The notes: generated by a model not told the origin, from the letters alone. Positions 1-6,454 are shown, counted from the stretch's first letter. The stretch: DNA of 9,272 bases from Lachnospiraceae bacterium (GCA_017391465.1 JAFOYH010000122.1:1-9272), one strand, 5' to 3'. Made by a program: numbers and translations.

Positions 1-125
1 GGATAATCTATTTTATCCCAATATAACAAATATTGTCTTAACCTAAACGGATCAATCCCTGAACTTACACAAATCGAATTATTATTCCCATAAAACCGAC
101 AGTCTGCAATTATACCTCTCATCAT
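1..125 (-). CDS. Unrecognised protein, N-terminal 41 codons only (runs off the left edge)
   Basis: An open frame starts at ATG 125-123 (a second ATG follows at 122-120, and a GTG lies just before at 128-126) and stays open to the window edge. A plausible ribosome binding site, AAAGGTAGG, sits 8 bases before the first ATG. The protein begins MMRGIIAD and contains the stretch LRQYLLYWDKIDY. I do not recognise it with confidence. The pattern of a short 'RGII' strand followed by an 'LR..LLYWDKID' helix recalls uncharacterised proteins of the DUF6236 kind, but this is only a memory-level resemblance. It starts 25 bases after the stop of the nucleotidyltransferase-like gene and on the same strand, so the two are probably co-transcribed. 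No signal peptide or membrane segment is visible in the part present. Confidence 0.55.
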   Translation of the reverse strand, partial: MMRGIIADCRFYGNNNSICVSSGIDPFRLRQYLLYWDKIDY

Positions 126-150
126 CACAAGCACCTACCTTTGTATTCTT

Positions 151-768
151 TTATAAATAATAATCATTATATAAGAAAACTTTAATACGGGCAATTTCAA
201 CACCTTCATAGATTCGCTGATCAAACAATTCCGGGTGATGAATTTCACTCTTAACGGCACCCAAAAAGGTTTTATGAAGTTCGATGGTACAACCATCTTT
301 ATAAAATTCCATTTCGCGTTCATTTTTTAATAGATTGTTGTTGGATGTGTATCCATTCTCCAATAACAGCTCTATTGAACGCTGAAAATCTTTTGGATGA
401 ACCATCAAATCGATATCACCCATGGCACGGTATTCCGATTCCGGATAGTACATTCCTGCAGCACAGCCTTTAATAATCGCACAGGGAATCTCCCGGCTTC
501 GAAGCACAGAAAGCACATCTTCCTGAATATCCAGATAGCGATAGTATCGATACACCTGGGCGATGACTTCACGTTTCCACTGTGATTTCAATTCCGGATT
601 TATATCGGAAACACGATTCAGTGTATTACCGATCATTCCGGTCAGAGACTGATACGACATCTCTTGATATACCTCGTCCCAATCAACCCCTTTTGGAATT
701 TCATTGAATTGTCCAAACAATGTATTTTTTAATATGAAAGCGATGATCTGATACGTTTCATCAAACAT
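151..768 (-). CDS. Nucleotidyltransferase-fold family protein (NTP_transf_5-like), C-terminally short
   Basis: This is a 205-residue protein of the uncharacterised nucleotidyltransferase family (PF14907-like). Visible family marks are an all-helical N-terminal part, then IPCAIIKGCAAGMYYP (about residues 94-109; the KG at 100-101 is typical), the metal-binding pair in GDIDLMV (Asp118 and Asp120), and a third acidic position in IELH (Glu163). These suggest that the catalytic core is intact. Family members are usually well over 300 residues and continue with a helical region after this point. Here the frame ends at residue 205, just after the EIARIKVFLYND stretch, so the C-terminal part is missing. 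I see no continuation of it in the other minus-strand frames of the remaining 150 bases. The substrate of this family is unknown; members often sit near surface-polysaccharide or peptide-modification genes. The start is preceded by AGGGG about 7 bases upstream and lies 24 bases after the carboxypeptidase gene, which suggests one operon. Confidence 0.7.
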   Translation of the reverse strand: MFDETYQIIAFILKNTLFGQFNEIPKGVDWDEVYQEMSYQSLTGMIGNTLNRVSDINPELKSQWKREVIAQVYRYYRYLDIQEDVLSVLRSREIPCAIIKGCAAGMYYPESEYRAMGDIDLMVHPKDFQRSIELLLENGYTSNNNLLKNEREMEFYKDGCTIELHKTFLGAVKSEIHHPELFDQRIYEGVEIARIKVFLYNDYYL

Positions 769-792
769 CGTCTACCCCTGTTAATCTTTCCT

Positions 793-1629
793 CTACTGTA
801 CTTCGACAGCGTTTAAGTATTCTTCCAGGCAAAGTCCTGAAGCTTTAATATCTTTTGCAGCTTCTTTGCCCACATAGCGATAATGCCATGGTTCATAGCC
901 GATATGGGTAATATCCTGCTTATCCTCCGGATATCGAAGGATAAATCCATATTCATGGCAATGTTCCATCAGCCACTGCTGCTCCGCTGTATCCGCCTGA
1001 TCATGTGTCAGATGTTGGTACCATTCAGAAACGATATCCACTGCAAGTCCGACCTCATGTTCGCTTGTTCCCGGAAGAGCCACCCAGAACGCAGCCTGTT
1101 CCCTTGCTTCACTATAAGCATAACCATAAGATAAATACTCATCCATCTTATTATGATATAATGTTTCCTGAAGTTCAAAACTTCGCCATGCTGAGCAAAC
1201 GACCAATTCGTGTCCTGCATCCTTTGCATCCGAGAGCATCTTCTGTAAATCCGCCAAAACACGTTCATCAATGTAATATTCATCTTCGATTTGAACCAAC
1301 TTATAATCCAAATCCTTTGGAACCGGATGATCTCTATTGATCAGAATAAGCAAAGGATCTTCTTCATCGACAGAATGATCTGATTTTATGAATGTTGTTT
1401 CTGTCTCATGTATGGTTTCAGTTTCAACCACTTCGGATTCAATCTTACTTTCGGAATAAGTCGGTTCTTTCATGACATATTGATCTCGTATCATGCCAAT
1501 CGCAATACCGATCAAAACAAACAAGATGGTAAACAACACAATTAAAACAATCATATATCCTTTATAGTTTTTTATATCGAATTTTTTCGTCTGTTTTTTT
1601 TTAGATATTTTTTCGTCTGTATGCCCCAT
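793..1629 (-). CDS. Membrane-anchored D-alanyl-D-alanine carboxypeptidase (VanY/LAS family)
   Basis: The protein has 278 residues and the build of a VanY-type zinc D,D-carboxypeptidase, which removes the terminal D-Ala from peptidoglycan stem peptides outside the membrane. A short Lys-rich cytoplasmic head (residues 1-23) is followed by one membrane segment (about 24-47). Next comes an acidic, Thr/Glu-rich linker (about 58-91) and then the catalytic domain. The zinc motif is S-E-H-x-x-G-x-A-x-D (SEHEVGLAVD), giving ligands His191 and Asp198. The second motif, EPWHYRYVG, supplies the catalytic Glu246 and third ligand His249. CSAWRSFELQ is the usual substrate-side motif. All key residues are present and the length is normal. 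A GAAAGGA ribosome binding site lies about 10 bases before the ATG, a slightly long spacing. No vanR/S/H/A/X genes are nearby, so this is more likely routine cell-wall trimming than glycopeptide resistance. The gene follows the tRNA cluster terminator, so it needs its own promoter. Only a weak candidate (TTGTGT, 18 bases, TATGTT) is visible around 1659-1688. Confidence 0.9.
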   Translation of the reverse strand: MGHTDEKISKKKQTKKFDIKNYKGYMIVLIVLFTILFVLIGIAIGMIRDQYVMKEPTYSESKIESEVVETETIHETETTFIKSDHSVDEEDPLLILINRDHPVPKDLDYKLVQIEDEYYIDERVLADLQKMLSDAKDAGHELVVCSAWRSFELQETLYHNKMDEYLSYGYAYSEAREQAAFWVALPGTSEHEVGLAVDIVSEWYQHLTHDQADTAEQQWLMEHCHEYGFILRYPEDKQDITHIGYEPWHYRYVGKEAAKDIKASGLCLEEYLNAVEVQ

Positions 1630-1685
1630 CTTTTACGTATCCTTTCGAAGATCCTGAAAACATATAAAAACAAAATAATAATACA

Positions 1686-1715
1686 CAAAAAGGCACCTGA
1701 AATGCTCAGATGCCT
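1686..1715 (-). terminator. Intrinsic terminator of the tRNA cluster
   Basis: On the minus strand a perfect 10-bp stem (AGGCATCTGA paired with TCAGGTGCCT, one G-U pair) encloses a 5-base loop and runs straight into a T tract. It begins 5 bases after the last base of tRNA-Met, so it should end the tRNA transcript and separate it from the carboxypeptidase gene. Confidence 0.9.
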
Positions 1716-1720
1716 CATCG

Positions 1721-1794
1721 TAGCGAGGAAGGGATTTGAACCCCCGACACTCCGGGTATGAACCGAATGCTCTAGCCAACTGAGCTACCTCGCC
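1721..1794 (-). tRNA. tRNA-Met (CAT), elongator type
   Basis: This is a 74-base cloverleaf read on the minus strand. The acceptor is GGCGAGG with CCTCGCT and discriminator A, the D arm is GCTCAGTTGGCTAGAGC, and the anticodon loop is TTCATAC with anticodon CAT. The T loop is TTCAAAT. The anticodon arm (CGG-TTCATAC-CCG) and overall pattern match the elongator tRNA-Met of Bacillus rather than the initiator or the lysidine-modified tRNA-Ile, which also carry CAT. The 3' CCA is not encoded. It is the third and last tRNA of the cluster. Confidence 0.93.
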
Positions 1795-1816
1795 ATATTT
1801 AATTCTTTCGATTAAG

Positions 1817-1889
1817 TGGGGCCTACAGGGCTCGAACCTGTGACCCTCTGCTTGTAAGGCAGATGCTCTCCCAGCTGAGCTAAGACCCC
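1817..1889 (-). tRNA. tRNA-Val (TAC)
   Basis: This is a 73-base cloverleaf on the minus strand. The acceptor is GGGGTCT with AGGCCCC and discriminator A, the D arm is GCTCAGCTGGGAGAGC, the anticodon stem is TCTGC/GCAGA around loop CTTACAA (anticodon TAC), and the T arm is ACAGG-TTCGAGC-CCTGT. CCA is not encoded. It is the middle gene of the cluster, 22 bases before tRNA-Met and 37 bases after tRNA-Asp. Confidence 0.95.
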
Positions 1890-1926
1890 AAAATCAATAT
1901 TATGTTATAAACGTTGTTCATAACAA

Positions 1927-2000
1927 CGACCCAGAAGGGACTCGAACCCTCGACCTCCGCCGTGACAGGGCGGCGCTCTAACCAACTGAGCCACTAGGCC
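1927..2000 (-). tRNA. tRNA-Asp (GTC)
   Basis: This is a 74-base cloverleaf on the minus strand. The acceptor is GGCCTAG with CTGGGTC and the Asp-typical discriminator G. The anticodon stem is CCGCC/GGCGG around loop CTGTCAC (anticodon GTC), and the T arm is GAGGG-TTCGAGT-CCCTT. CCA is not encoded. It is the first tRNA of the cluster, with a promoter about 40 bases upstream. Confidence 0.95.
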
Positions 2001-2010
2001 ATTCGTGTTC

Positions 2011-2025
2011 GGCACCTTTTGTGCC
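2011..2025 (-). other. Small hairpin in the tRNA leader
   Basis: A 5-bp inverted repeat (GGCAC / GTGCC, 5-base A-rich loop) lies between the predicted transcription start and tRNA-Asp. It has no T tract on the side facing the tRNAs, so it is not a terminator. It may be a processing structure or chance. Confidence 0.3.
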
Positions 2026-2039
2026 TCACAGCATAATTG

Positions 2040-2068
2040 ATTCTAACCTATCTTGTTGGATTTGTCAA
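2040..2068 (-). promoter_or_regulatory. Strong sigma-A promoter of the tRNA cluster
   Basis: Read on the minus strand, there is a perfect -35 box TTGACA (2063-2068), a 17-base spacer and a -10 box TAGAAT (2040-2045; five of six consensus bases). Transcription would start near 2033, giving a leader of about 33 bases before tRNA-Asp. The -35 box lies only 22 bases after the stop of the Cof-type phosphatase gene. Confidence 0.85.
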
Positions 2069-2090
2069 CTATTTTTTACATATTTTTTAT

Positions 2091-2903
2091 TTACTTATTT
2101 TTCATGTATTTTTCAACAATTAATGCAACTCCGTCTTTATCGTTGGATACGGTAATCTCATCTGCAACATCCTTTACCGCTTGCTGAGCATTCTCCATGG
2201 CAACACCAAGTCCAGCATATTGAACCATAGTTACATCATTGAAACCATCACCGCATGCAATGAGTTCTTCTCTGCATAATCCGGTAATTTCAAGTAATTT
2301 TTCCAGACTGCGAGCCTTATCAATGCCTGGCGGCGTTAATTCCATGAAAAACGGTTCCGAACGGAAAATATTCAACACATCTCCAAATTCTTTCTTCATT
2401 TTAGGTAAAATCTCCTCAAGGATCCAGCCATCGGCAACCATTAAACATTTTGTTACAGGGAATGTCACTTCTTCAGAAAAATCATCCAACGCTTTAATTG
2501 GCATTCTATTAATGGCAGCTTCGAGACGCACATATTTATCTGTTGTATCTTCTGTGATTACATAATCGCCTTCATAAGTCATAATCGGAACCTGATATTT
2601 TCTACTTGCTTCCCCAAGGCGTGGAATAAGTTCCACCGGAATCTGCTGTCTGAAAACAACCTCACCTGTTTTACAATTCTGTATAATTCCACCGTTGAAT
2701 GATAAAATATAACCGCCATATACATCCAGTTCAAGCTCTTTTGCAATATGTAATGCCCCCTGAATCGGTCTGCCTGTTGCCAAAACAACGGTTTTGCCTT
2801 GCTTTTGTATATCCATCAAAATCTCTTTTGTATGAGGGGTTATTTCTTTTTTGGAATTCGTCAATGTACCATCAAGGTCCAATGCAATCATCTTATATTC
2901 CAT
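2091..2903 (-). CDS. Cof-type HAD-IIB sugar-phosphate phosphatase
   Basis: This is a 270-residue cytoplasmic phosphatase of the HAD superfamily, Cof/YidA-like subgroup, probably acting on sugar or nucleotide phosphates; the exact substrate cannot be read from the sequence. All four motifs are present: DLDGT with nucleophile Asp9 and acid/base Asp11, Thr43 in LATGRP, Lys196 in the ID-KARSLEKLL stretch typical of Cof proteins, and the Mg-binding GDGFND (Asp219, Asp223). Between motifs II and III lies the large C2-type cap (about residues 85-185). The frame is open further upstream, but the chosen ATG (2901-2903) has an ideal GGAGG 6 bases before it and begins exactly at the conserved first strand. 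It follows the HAD-IA gene by 25 bases and is the last gene of the asnB operon. No intrinsic terminator is visible after it, so transcripts may read through into the tRNA cluster. Confidence 0.92.
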   Translation of the reverse strand: MEYKMIALDLDGTLTNSKKEITPHTKEILMDIQKQGKTVVLATGRPIQGALHIAKELELDVYGGYILSFNGGIIQNCKTGEVVFRQQIPVELIPRLGEASRKYQVPIMTYEGDYVITEDTTDKYVRLEAAINRMPIKALDDFSEEVTFPVTKCLMVADGWILEEILPKMKKEFGDVLNIFRSEPFFMELTPPGIDKARSLEKLLEITGLCREELIACGDGFNDVTMVQYAGLGVAMENAQQAVKDVADEITVSNDKDGVALIVEKYMKNK

Positions 2904-2928
2904 AGTCTTCCTCCGTAAACGTTTTACA

Positions 2929-3633
2929 TTATAAAGTTTCAATATAACGCATGAGTTGTTCAAATCCGCCATGCGGATAGTTTTCAATATTTTCGTTGTA
3001 TTTATTAATCAGGCAGTCATCCAGAAGAAATACTTTCATCCCAAGTTTTAATGTCACCATATCTTCTGCCACATCATTACCGACCATTAAACACTCCTCT
3101 GCTTTAGCTCCGATCTTCTCTAAAATCTCTTCATAATATTTCAGATTCGGTTTTCCATAAGACGAATTTTCATAGGTTGTATAATATTCAAAATCTTCCG
3201 GCTGAAAACCTGCCCATCGCATACGGCTTTCTGTAGCAATCGCCGGAAAAATAGGATTTGTAGCCAGAACCACATGATATCCCATGTCTTTCACCCGATC
3301 TACGCATTCCTTTGCCTGGACATTAAAGCCGCAAACCTTTGATGTATTTTGAAAATCTGTACGATAGAATTCATCAAACGCAGGAATATCGTCATACACT
3401 TTCTCTCCATATATTTGTTCAAATACTTTCCAGAATACGGTTTCATTCTTGACTTTGCCGTCATTCATGACCATGGCACCCACACCTTTCCATAAATTTT
3501 TAAAAAGTGCCTGTGCCTCATAGCCCATCGGTGCCAAATGACGTGCCAGTCTTTCAAAATAATCTTTTACGAACACTTCCTGATCCATAGGAAGCAACGT
3601 TCCATCCAGATCAAACAAAATATATTTTATCAT
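2929..3633 (-). CDS. HAD-IA family phosphatase, translationally coupled to asnB
   Basis: This is a 234-residue HAD hydrolase with FDLDGTLLP at the N-terminus (nucleophile Asp8, Asp10), a helical C1 cap (about residues 15-105), motif II LATNPIFP (Thr125), motif III Lys161 in YGKPN, and motif IV GNDVAED (Asp187, Asp191). All catalytic positions are intact, so an active Mg-dependent phosphatase is expected. Its substrate is not evident; phosphoglycolate-like small phosphoesters are typical for this subclass. Its ATG shares one base with the asnB stop codon (TAATG), and its ribosome binding site GGGAGG lies inside the last codons of asnB. The two proteins are therefore probably made in a coupled way. 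Confidence 0.9.
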   Translation of the reverse strand: MIKYILFDLDGTLLPMDQEVFVKDYFERLARHLAPMGYEAQALFKNLWKGVGAMVMNDGKVKNETVFWKVFEQIYGEKVYDDIPAFDEFYRTDFQNTSKVCGFNVQAKECVDRVKDMGYHVVLATNPIFPAIATESRMRWAGFQPEDFEYYTTYENSSYGKPNLKYYEEILEKIGAKAEECLMVGNDVAEDMVTLKLGMKVFLLDDCLINKYNENIENYPHGGFEQLMRYIETL

Positions 3634-5480
3634 TAAAATCCTCCCATATTCTCCTGAACAAAATAAACATCATACCAAAGAAGGAACATATAAACTACCC
3701 AGATTTTTTTGCTGTTATCTAACTTTCCTGACTTATGCTGGTCCAGCATTTTTACAAGTTCAACGGTATTAAAAAATATATTTGCTGCAGGGCTTGTAAA
3801 TGCTTCTTTTACTCGATGATAATACTTATCTTCTTTCAGCCATACTGTAATCGGAACCGGAAAACCAAGTTTTTTCTTCATAGCTGTTGCTTCCGGAATA
3901 TGACGATTCGCCGCTTTACGAAGTGCATATTTTGTAGTTCCGCCTGCCAGCTTATGTTTGGTAGGAATTGTACGTGCCACTTTATAGACTTCCCTGTCCA
4001 TAAATGGCACACGACATTCAAGGGAGTGTCGCATACTCATTTTATCCCCTTTAAGAAGAATATCACCGATAAGCCAGAAATTCATATCAATATACTGCAT
4101 TTTCGTTGTATCATCTAAATGCTTTACCTGATCATAATAAGGTTTCGTAAGCTTCCATGGTGCTTTAGCCGGTGTTGCATTTTTAAGAATCTTTTTACGT
4201 TCCTTTAATGAGAAACGCTTTGCATTTCCGATAAAACGTTCTTCTACGTCCAGTGCGCCACGCATTAAAAAGCCTCGTCCTTTCATTCCCTCCGGCATGA
4301 CAACTTCTGCTAATTTCCCTGCAATCTGACGTAAAAATTTAGGAAGTCTTTGATATTTTGCCAGTGAAACCGGCTCATGATAAATATTATATCCTCCAAA
4401 GAATTCATCGGCACCTTCGCCAGAAAGTACTACTTTCACATGTTCTGCCGCTGTTTTATCTACAAAATAAAGTGCCACACAAGATGCATCCGCCAAAGGT
4501 TCATCCATATAATACTGAATCTCCGGAAGAACATTCCAATATTCATCTTCTGTGATTAATTTGCTGAAATTCTTTGTACCGATCTTCTCAGAAAGATCTT
4601 TTGCATAAGATATTTCATTAAATTTATCATAATCAAATCCAACCGTAAATGTCTTATCCGCTTTTGAAACCGTTGCAATATAACTGGAATCAATACCACT
4701 GGACAATAAAGATCCAACTTCTACATCACTGATCATATGCGCCTGAACCGACTCCTGCATCTGAGCATCAATTTTATCAATCAGTTCATCCAAATCCGCA
4801 TTTTCATCAATATCAAAATCCGGCTGCCAATAACGCTGAACAGAAACTTTTCCATCTTTAAACAAAATGCTGTGAGCCGGTGCTAATTTGAAAATCCCTT
4901 TAAAAAAGGTTTCAGGAAGAACAGAATACTGGAAAGTCAAATACTGTTCCAAAGCTTCCATATTAACCTGTTTATGATAATCCGGATATTCAAGAATACT
5001 CTTAATCTCTGAGCCAAAAACAAGATTTTCATTAATCACACTATAATAAAATGGTTTGATACCAAAATAATCTCTTGCACCAAATGCAACATCATTTTTC
5101 AAGTCATAGATCATAAATGCAAACATGCCTCGACAATGATTTGGAAGATCTGTACCCCACTCTTCATAACCATGAACAAGAACTTCTGTATCTGAACGAT
5201 TGGCAAACACATGACCTTTTGCTTCCAATTCCTCTCTAAGTGTCTGGAAATTGTAGATTTCTCCATTGAATACAATGACAATACTGCCATCTTCATTAAA
5301 CATCGGCTGTGAACCATGATCCAGGTCAATAATGCTTAATCGACGAAATCCCCATGCCACTCGATCATTAATAAATTGTCCGGCACTGTCCGGACCTCTA
5401 TGAATAATGCGATCCATCATTCGTGTCAATACTTCTTTGCTATTTGGCAGCTTACCGGTAAAACCACAAATACCACACAT
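3633..5480 (-). CDS. asnB: Asparagine synthase, glutamine-hydrolysing
   Basis: This 615-residue class B asparagine synthetase makes asparagine from aspartate, glutamine and ATP, with release of AMP and pyrophosphate, in the cytoplasm. The N-terminal class II glutaminase domain (about residues 2-200) starts with the catalytic Cys2 (MCGICGF) and shows the supporting residues in HRGPDS, NGEIYN (72-77) and RSDTE (Asp97). The synthetase domain carries the pyrophosphate loop SGIDSS (261-266) and the conserved SGEGADEFFGGY (353-364), then CRVPFMDRE and KKLGFPVP further on. Its length is close to that of Bacillus AsnO (about 614 residues). Nothing is missing. The start has AGGAGG 8 bases upstream, and a good sigma-A promoter lies just ahead. 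The leader is too short for an Asn T-box, so control by that route at this promoter is unlikely. Confidence 0.96.
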   Translation of the reverse strand: MCGICGFTGKLPNSKEVLTRMMDRIIHRGPDSAGQFINDRVAWGFRRLSIIDLDHGSQPMFNEDGSIVIVFNGEIYNFQTLREELEAKGHVFANRSDTEVLVHGYEEWGTDLPNHCRGMFAFMIYDLKNDVAFGARDYFGIKPFYYSVINENLVFGSEIKSILEYPDYHKQVNMEALEQYLTFQYSVLPETFFKGIFKLAPAHSILFKDGKVSVQRYWQPDFDIDENADLDELIDKIDAQMQESVQAHMISDVEVGSLLSSGIDSSYIATVSKADKTFTVGFDYDKFNEISYAKDLSEKIGTKNFSKLITEDEYWNVLPEIQYYMDEPLADASCVALYFVDKTAAEHVKVVLSGEGADEFFGGYNIYHEPVSLAKYQRLPKFLRQIAGKLAEVVMPEGMKGRGFLMRGALDVEERFIGNAKRFSLKERKKILKNATPAKAPWKLTKPYYDQVKHLDDTTKMQYIDMNFWLIGDILLKGDKMSMRHSLECRVPFMDREVYKVARTIPTKHKLAGGTTKYALRKAANRHIPEATAMKKKLGFPVPITVWLKEDKYYHRVKEAFTSPAANIFFNTVELVKMLDQHKSGKLDNSKKIWVVYMFLLWYDVYFVQENMGGF

Positions 5481-5522
5481 ACTTTTCGCCTCCTACTTTC
5501 TTAGATTTAAAAACAAGTATTT

Positions 5523-5551
5523 ATTTTAAACCTATTTTTAGTATTTTTCAA
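5523..5551 (-). promoter_or_regulatory. Sigma-A promoter of the asnB operon
   Basis: On the minus strand, TTGAAA (5546-5551) is separated by exactly 17 bases from TAAAAT (5523-5528). Each box matches five of six consensus bases. The predicted start near 5516 leaves a leader of roughly 36 bases before the asnB ATG, with the ribosome binding site AGGAGG at 5489-5494. No hairpin or riboswitch fits in that space. There is also no terminator between the upstream Gph-like gene and this promoter, so read-through from that gene may add to asnB expression. Confidence 0.65.
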
Positions 5552-5567
5552 CACAAACAAAAATATG

Positions 5568-6227
5568 TTAGATTTTCGACTGATATAAACAAATCAGATC
5601 CTGAGGTCTTTTTGCTAGTGCATGTGCATTATTTTCAAGCAATTCTTCGCGTGTGCGAAATCCCCAAAGAACGCCTACCGTAAACATCCCGGCACGATTT
5701 CCTGTCATCATATCCACATTCGTATCGCCAACATACATACATTCGGAAGGATCTATCCCAAAAGCTTTTGATATTGCAAATGCACCTGAAGGATCCGGTT
5801 TTTTTTCAATACCTTCCTGCTGTCCCTGCACCCAATCAAAAAGATTTTCTCCGAACAGTTTATGAATAACTTTTACGGTCTGAGCGTGCGGTTTATTCGA
5901 TAACACTGCTAATTTTACTCCCAAAGATTTGAATTCCTTCAATGTATCTAACATGCCGTCATAAATTGTTACCTTATATGTACAATCTCGATTAAAAATA
6001 TCACTATAAGATTTAAACACTTCATCAGCATACCTTAATTCTTTGTCTCCGGCATCTCGAAGAACACGTTCAACCAAAGTTCTTGCGCCATCGCCTGCAT
6101 AATATCTAAAATTCTCTACAGGAAGCGGTTTAAATCCCAGCGGCTCAATACACTGATTCGCACTAATCGCCATCGAATCCAACGTATTGCACAATGTTCC
6201 ATCCAAATCAAAAATACAAGCTTTCAT
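5568..6227 (-). CDS. HAD-IA phosphatase, phosphoglycolate phosphatase-like (Gph-like)
   Basis: The protein has 219 residues. The motifs are FDLDGTL (Asp7, Asp9), a C1 helical cap (about 15-85) with the YAGDGARTLVERVL stretch usual in Gph/PGP-like enzymes, motif II LSNKP (Ser110), motif III Lys143 in KKPDP, and motif IV VGDTNVDM (Asp168, Asp172). It should be an active Mg-dependent phosphatase of small phosphate esters. Phosphoglycolate is the family's best-known substrate, but pyrophosphate or other esters are equally possible. The frame is open for 49 more codons upstream, through the palindrome region. The ATG at 6225-6227 is preferred because an ideal AAAGGAG sits 6 bases before it and the HAD core begins at that point. 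It lies 87 bases upstream of asnB on the same strand. Confidence 0.9.
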   Translation of the reverse strand: MKACIFDLDGTLCNTLDSMAISANQCIEPLGFKPLPVENFRYYAGDGARTLVERVLRDAGDKELRYADEVFKSYSDIFNRDCTYKVTIYDGMLDTLKEFKSLGVKLAVLSNKPHAQTVKVIHKLFGENLFDWVQGQQEGIEKKPDPSGAFAISKAFGIDPSECMYVGDTNVDMMTGNRAGMFTVGVLWGFRTREELLENNAHALAKRPQDLICLYQSKI

Positions 6228-6247
6228 ATACGCTCCTTTATCATTTG

Positions 6248-6287
6248 GTGCCTGGCACCATAAAATATATTTTATGGTGCCAGGCAC
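6248..6287. repeat. Perfect 40-bp palindrome built from two GGTGCC(T/A)GGCAC boxes (REP-like)
   Basis: The 20-base arm GTGCCTGGCACCATAAAATA (6248-6267) is followed at once by its exact reverse complement (6268-6287), with no spacer. Each arm starts with a box that is itself nearly palindromic: GGTGCCTGGCACC at 6247-6259 and GGTGCCAGGCAC at 6276-6287. The DNA can therefore form either one long cruciform or two short hairpins. It lies 20 bases upstream of the Gph-like start codon, in the gap between divergent genes. Neither side carries a T tract, so it is not an intrinsic terminator. The form fits a REP-type dispersed repeat. Its presence in the leader of the Gph-like mRNA could also affect stability or translation. 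A possible minus-strand -10 box TATAAT at 6321-6326 (no good -35) would put it inside that leader. Confidence 0.8.
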
Positions 6288-6397
6288 TATTAAATTTTCA
6301 TAAATTTTATAAACATTTATATTATATAATATTCTTTGGAACATGACATCCCAAACTTGCAATAAAATACTCATTGTGTTATTTGTACTAAAATATC

Positions 6398-6426
6398 TTG
6401 TCGTTAATACTATTCGATGTTATCCT
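6398..6426 (+). promoter_or_regulatory. Possible promoter of the small zinc-ribbon gene
   Basis: TTGTCG (6398-6403), a 17-base spacer and TATCCT (6421-6426) form a weak sigma-A-like pair, with four of six matches in each box. It lies 28 bases before the ATG at 6455. A strong ribosome binding site AAGGAGG (6441-6447) follows it. Confidence 0.35.
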
Positions 6427-6454
6427 ATAACAAATAAAATAAGGAGGATATCCT

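Noticed and set aside
793..1629. Glycopeptide resistance (van) locus
   Set aside because: Only a VanY-type peptidase is present; there is no D-Ala-D-Lac ligase, VanX, dehydrogenase or two-component system nearby, and lone VanY-like enzymes are common in Clostridia.
1..1720. Genomic island integrated at the tRNA-Met 3' end
   Set aside because: I searched the left-hand region for a second copy of the tRNA-Met 3' sequence and found none, and no integrase is visible. The window is too short on that side to exclude it fully.
1686..2025. Extra copies of the GGTGCC/GGCACC repeat box near the tRNAs (AGGCACC at 1691, GGCACC at 2011)
   Set aside because: They share only short GGCACC-like cores that belong to a terminator stem and a small leader hairpin; the full 13-base box of the 6248-6287 palindrome is not repeated there.
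2904..2987. A 28-residue N-terminal extension of the Cof-type phosphatase
   Set aside because: It overlaps the end of the preceding HAD gene and lacks a ribosome binding site; the ATG at 2901-2903 has GGAGG at the right distance.
5481..5567. Possible Asn T-box or amino-acid riboswitch ahead of asnB
   Set aside because: The gap is only 87 bases, of which about 36 would be transcribed. No T-box sequence or leader hairpin with terminator is present.
6228..6374. A 49-residue N-terminal extension of the Gph-like phosphatase
   Set aside because: It would translate straight through the 40-bp palindrome and has no ribosome binding site, while the internal ATG at 6227 has an ideal AAAGGAG and starts exactly at the HAD core.
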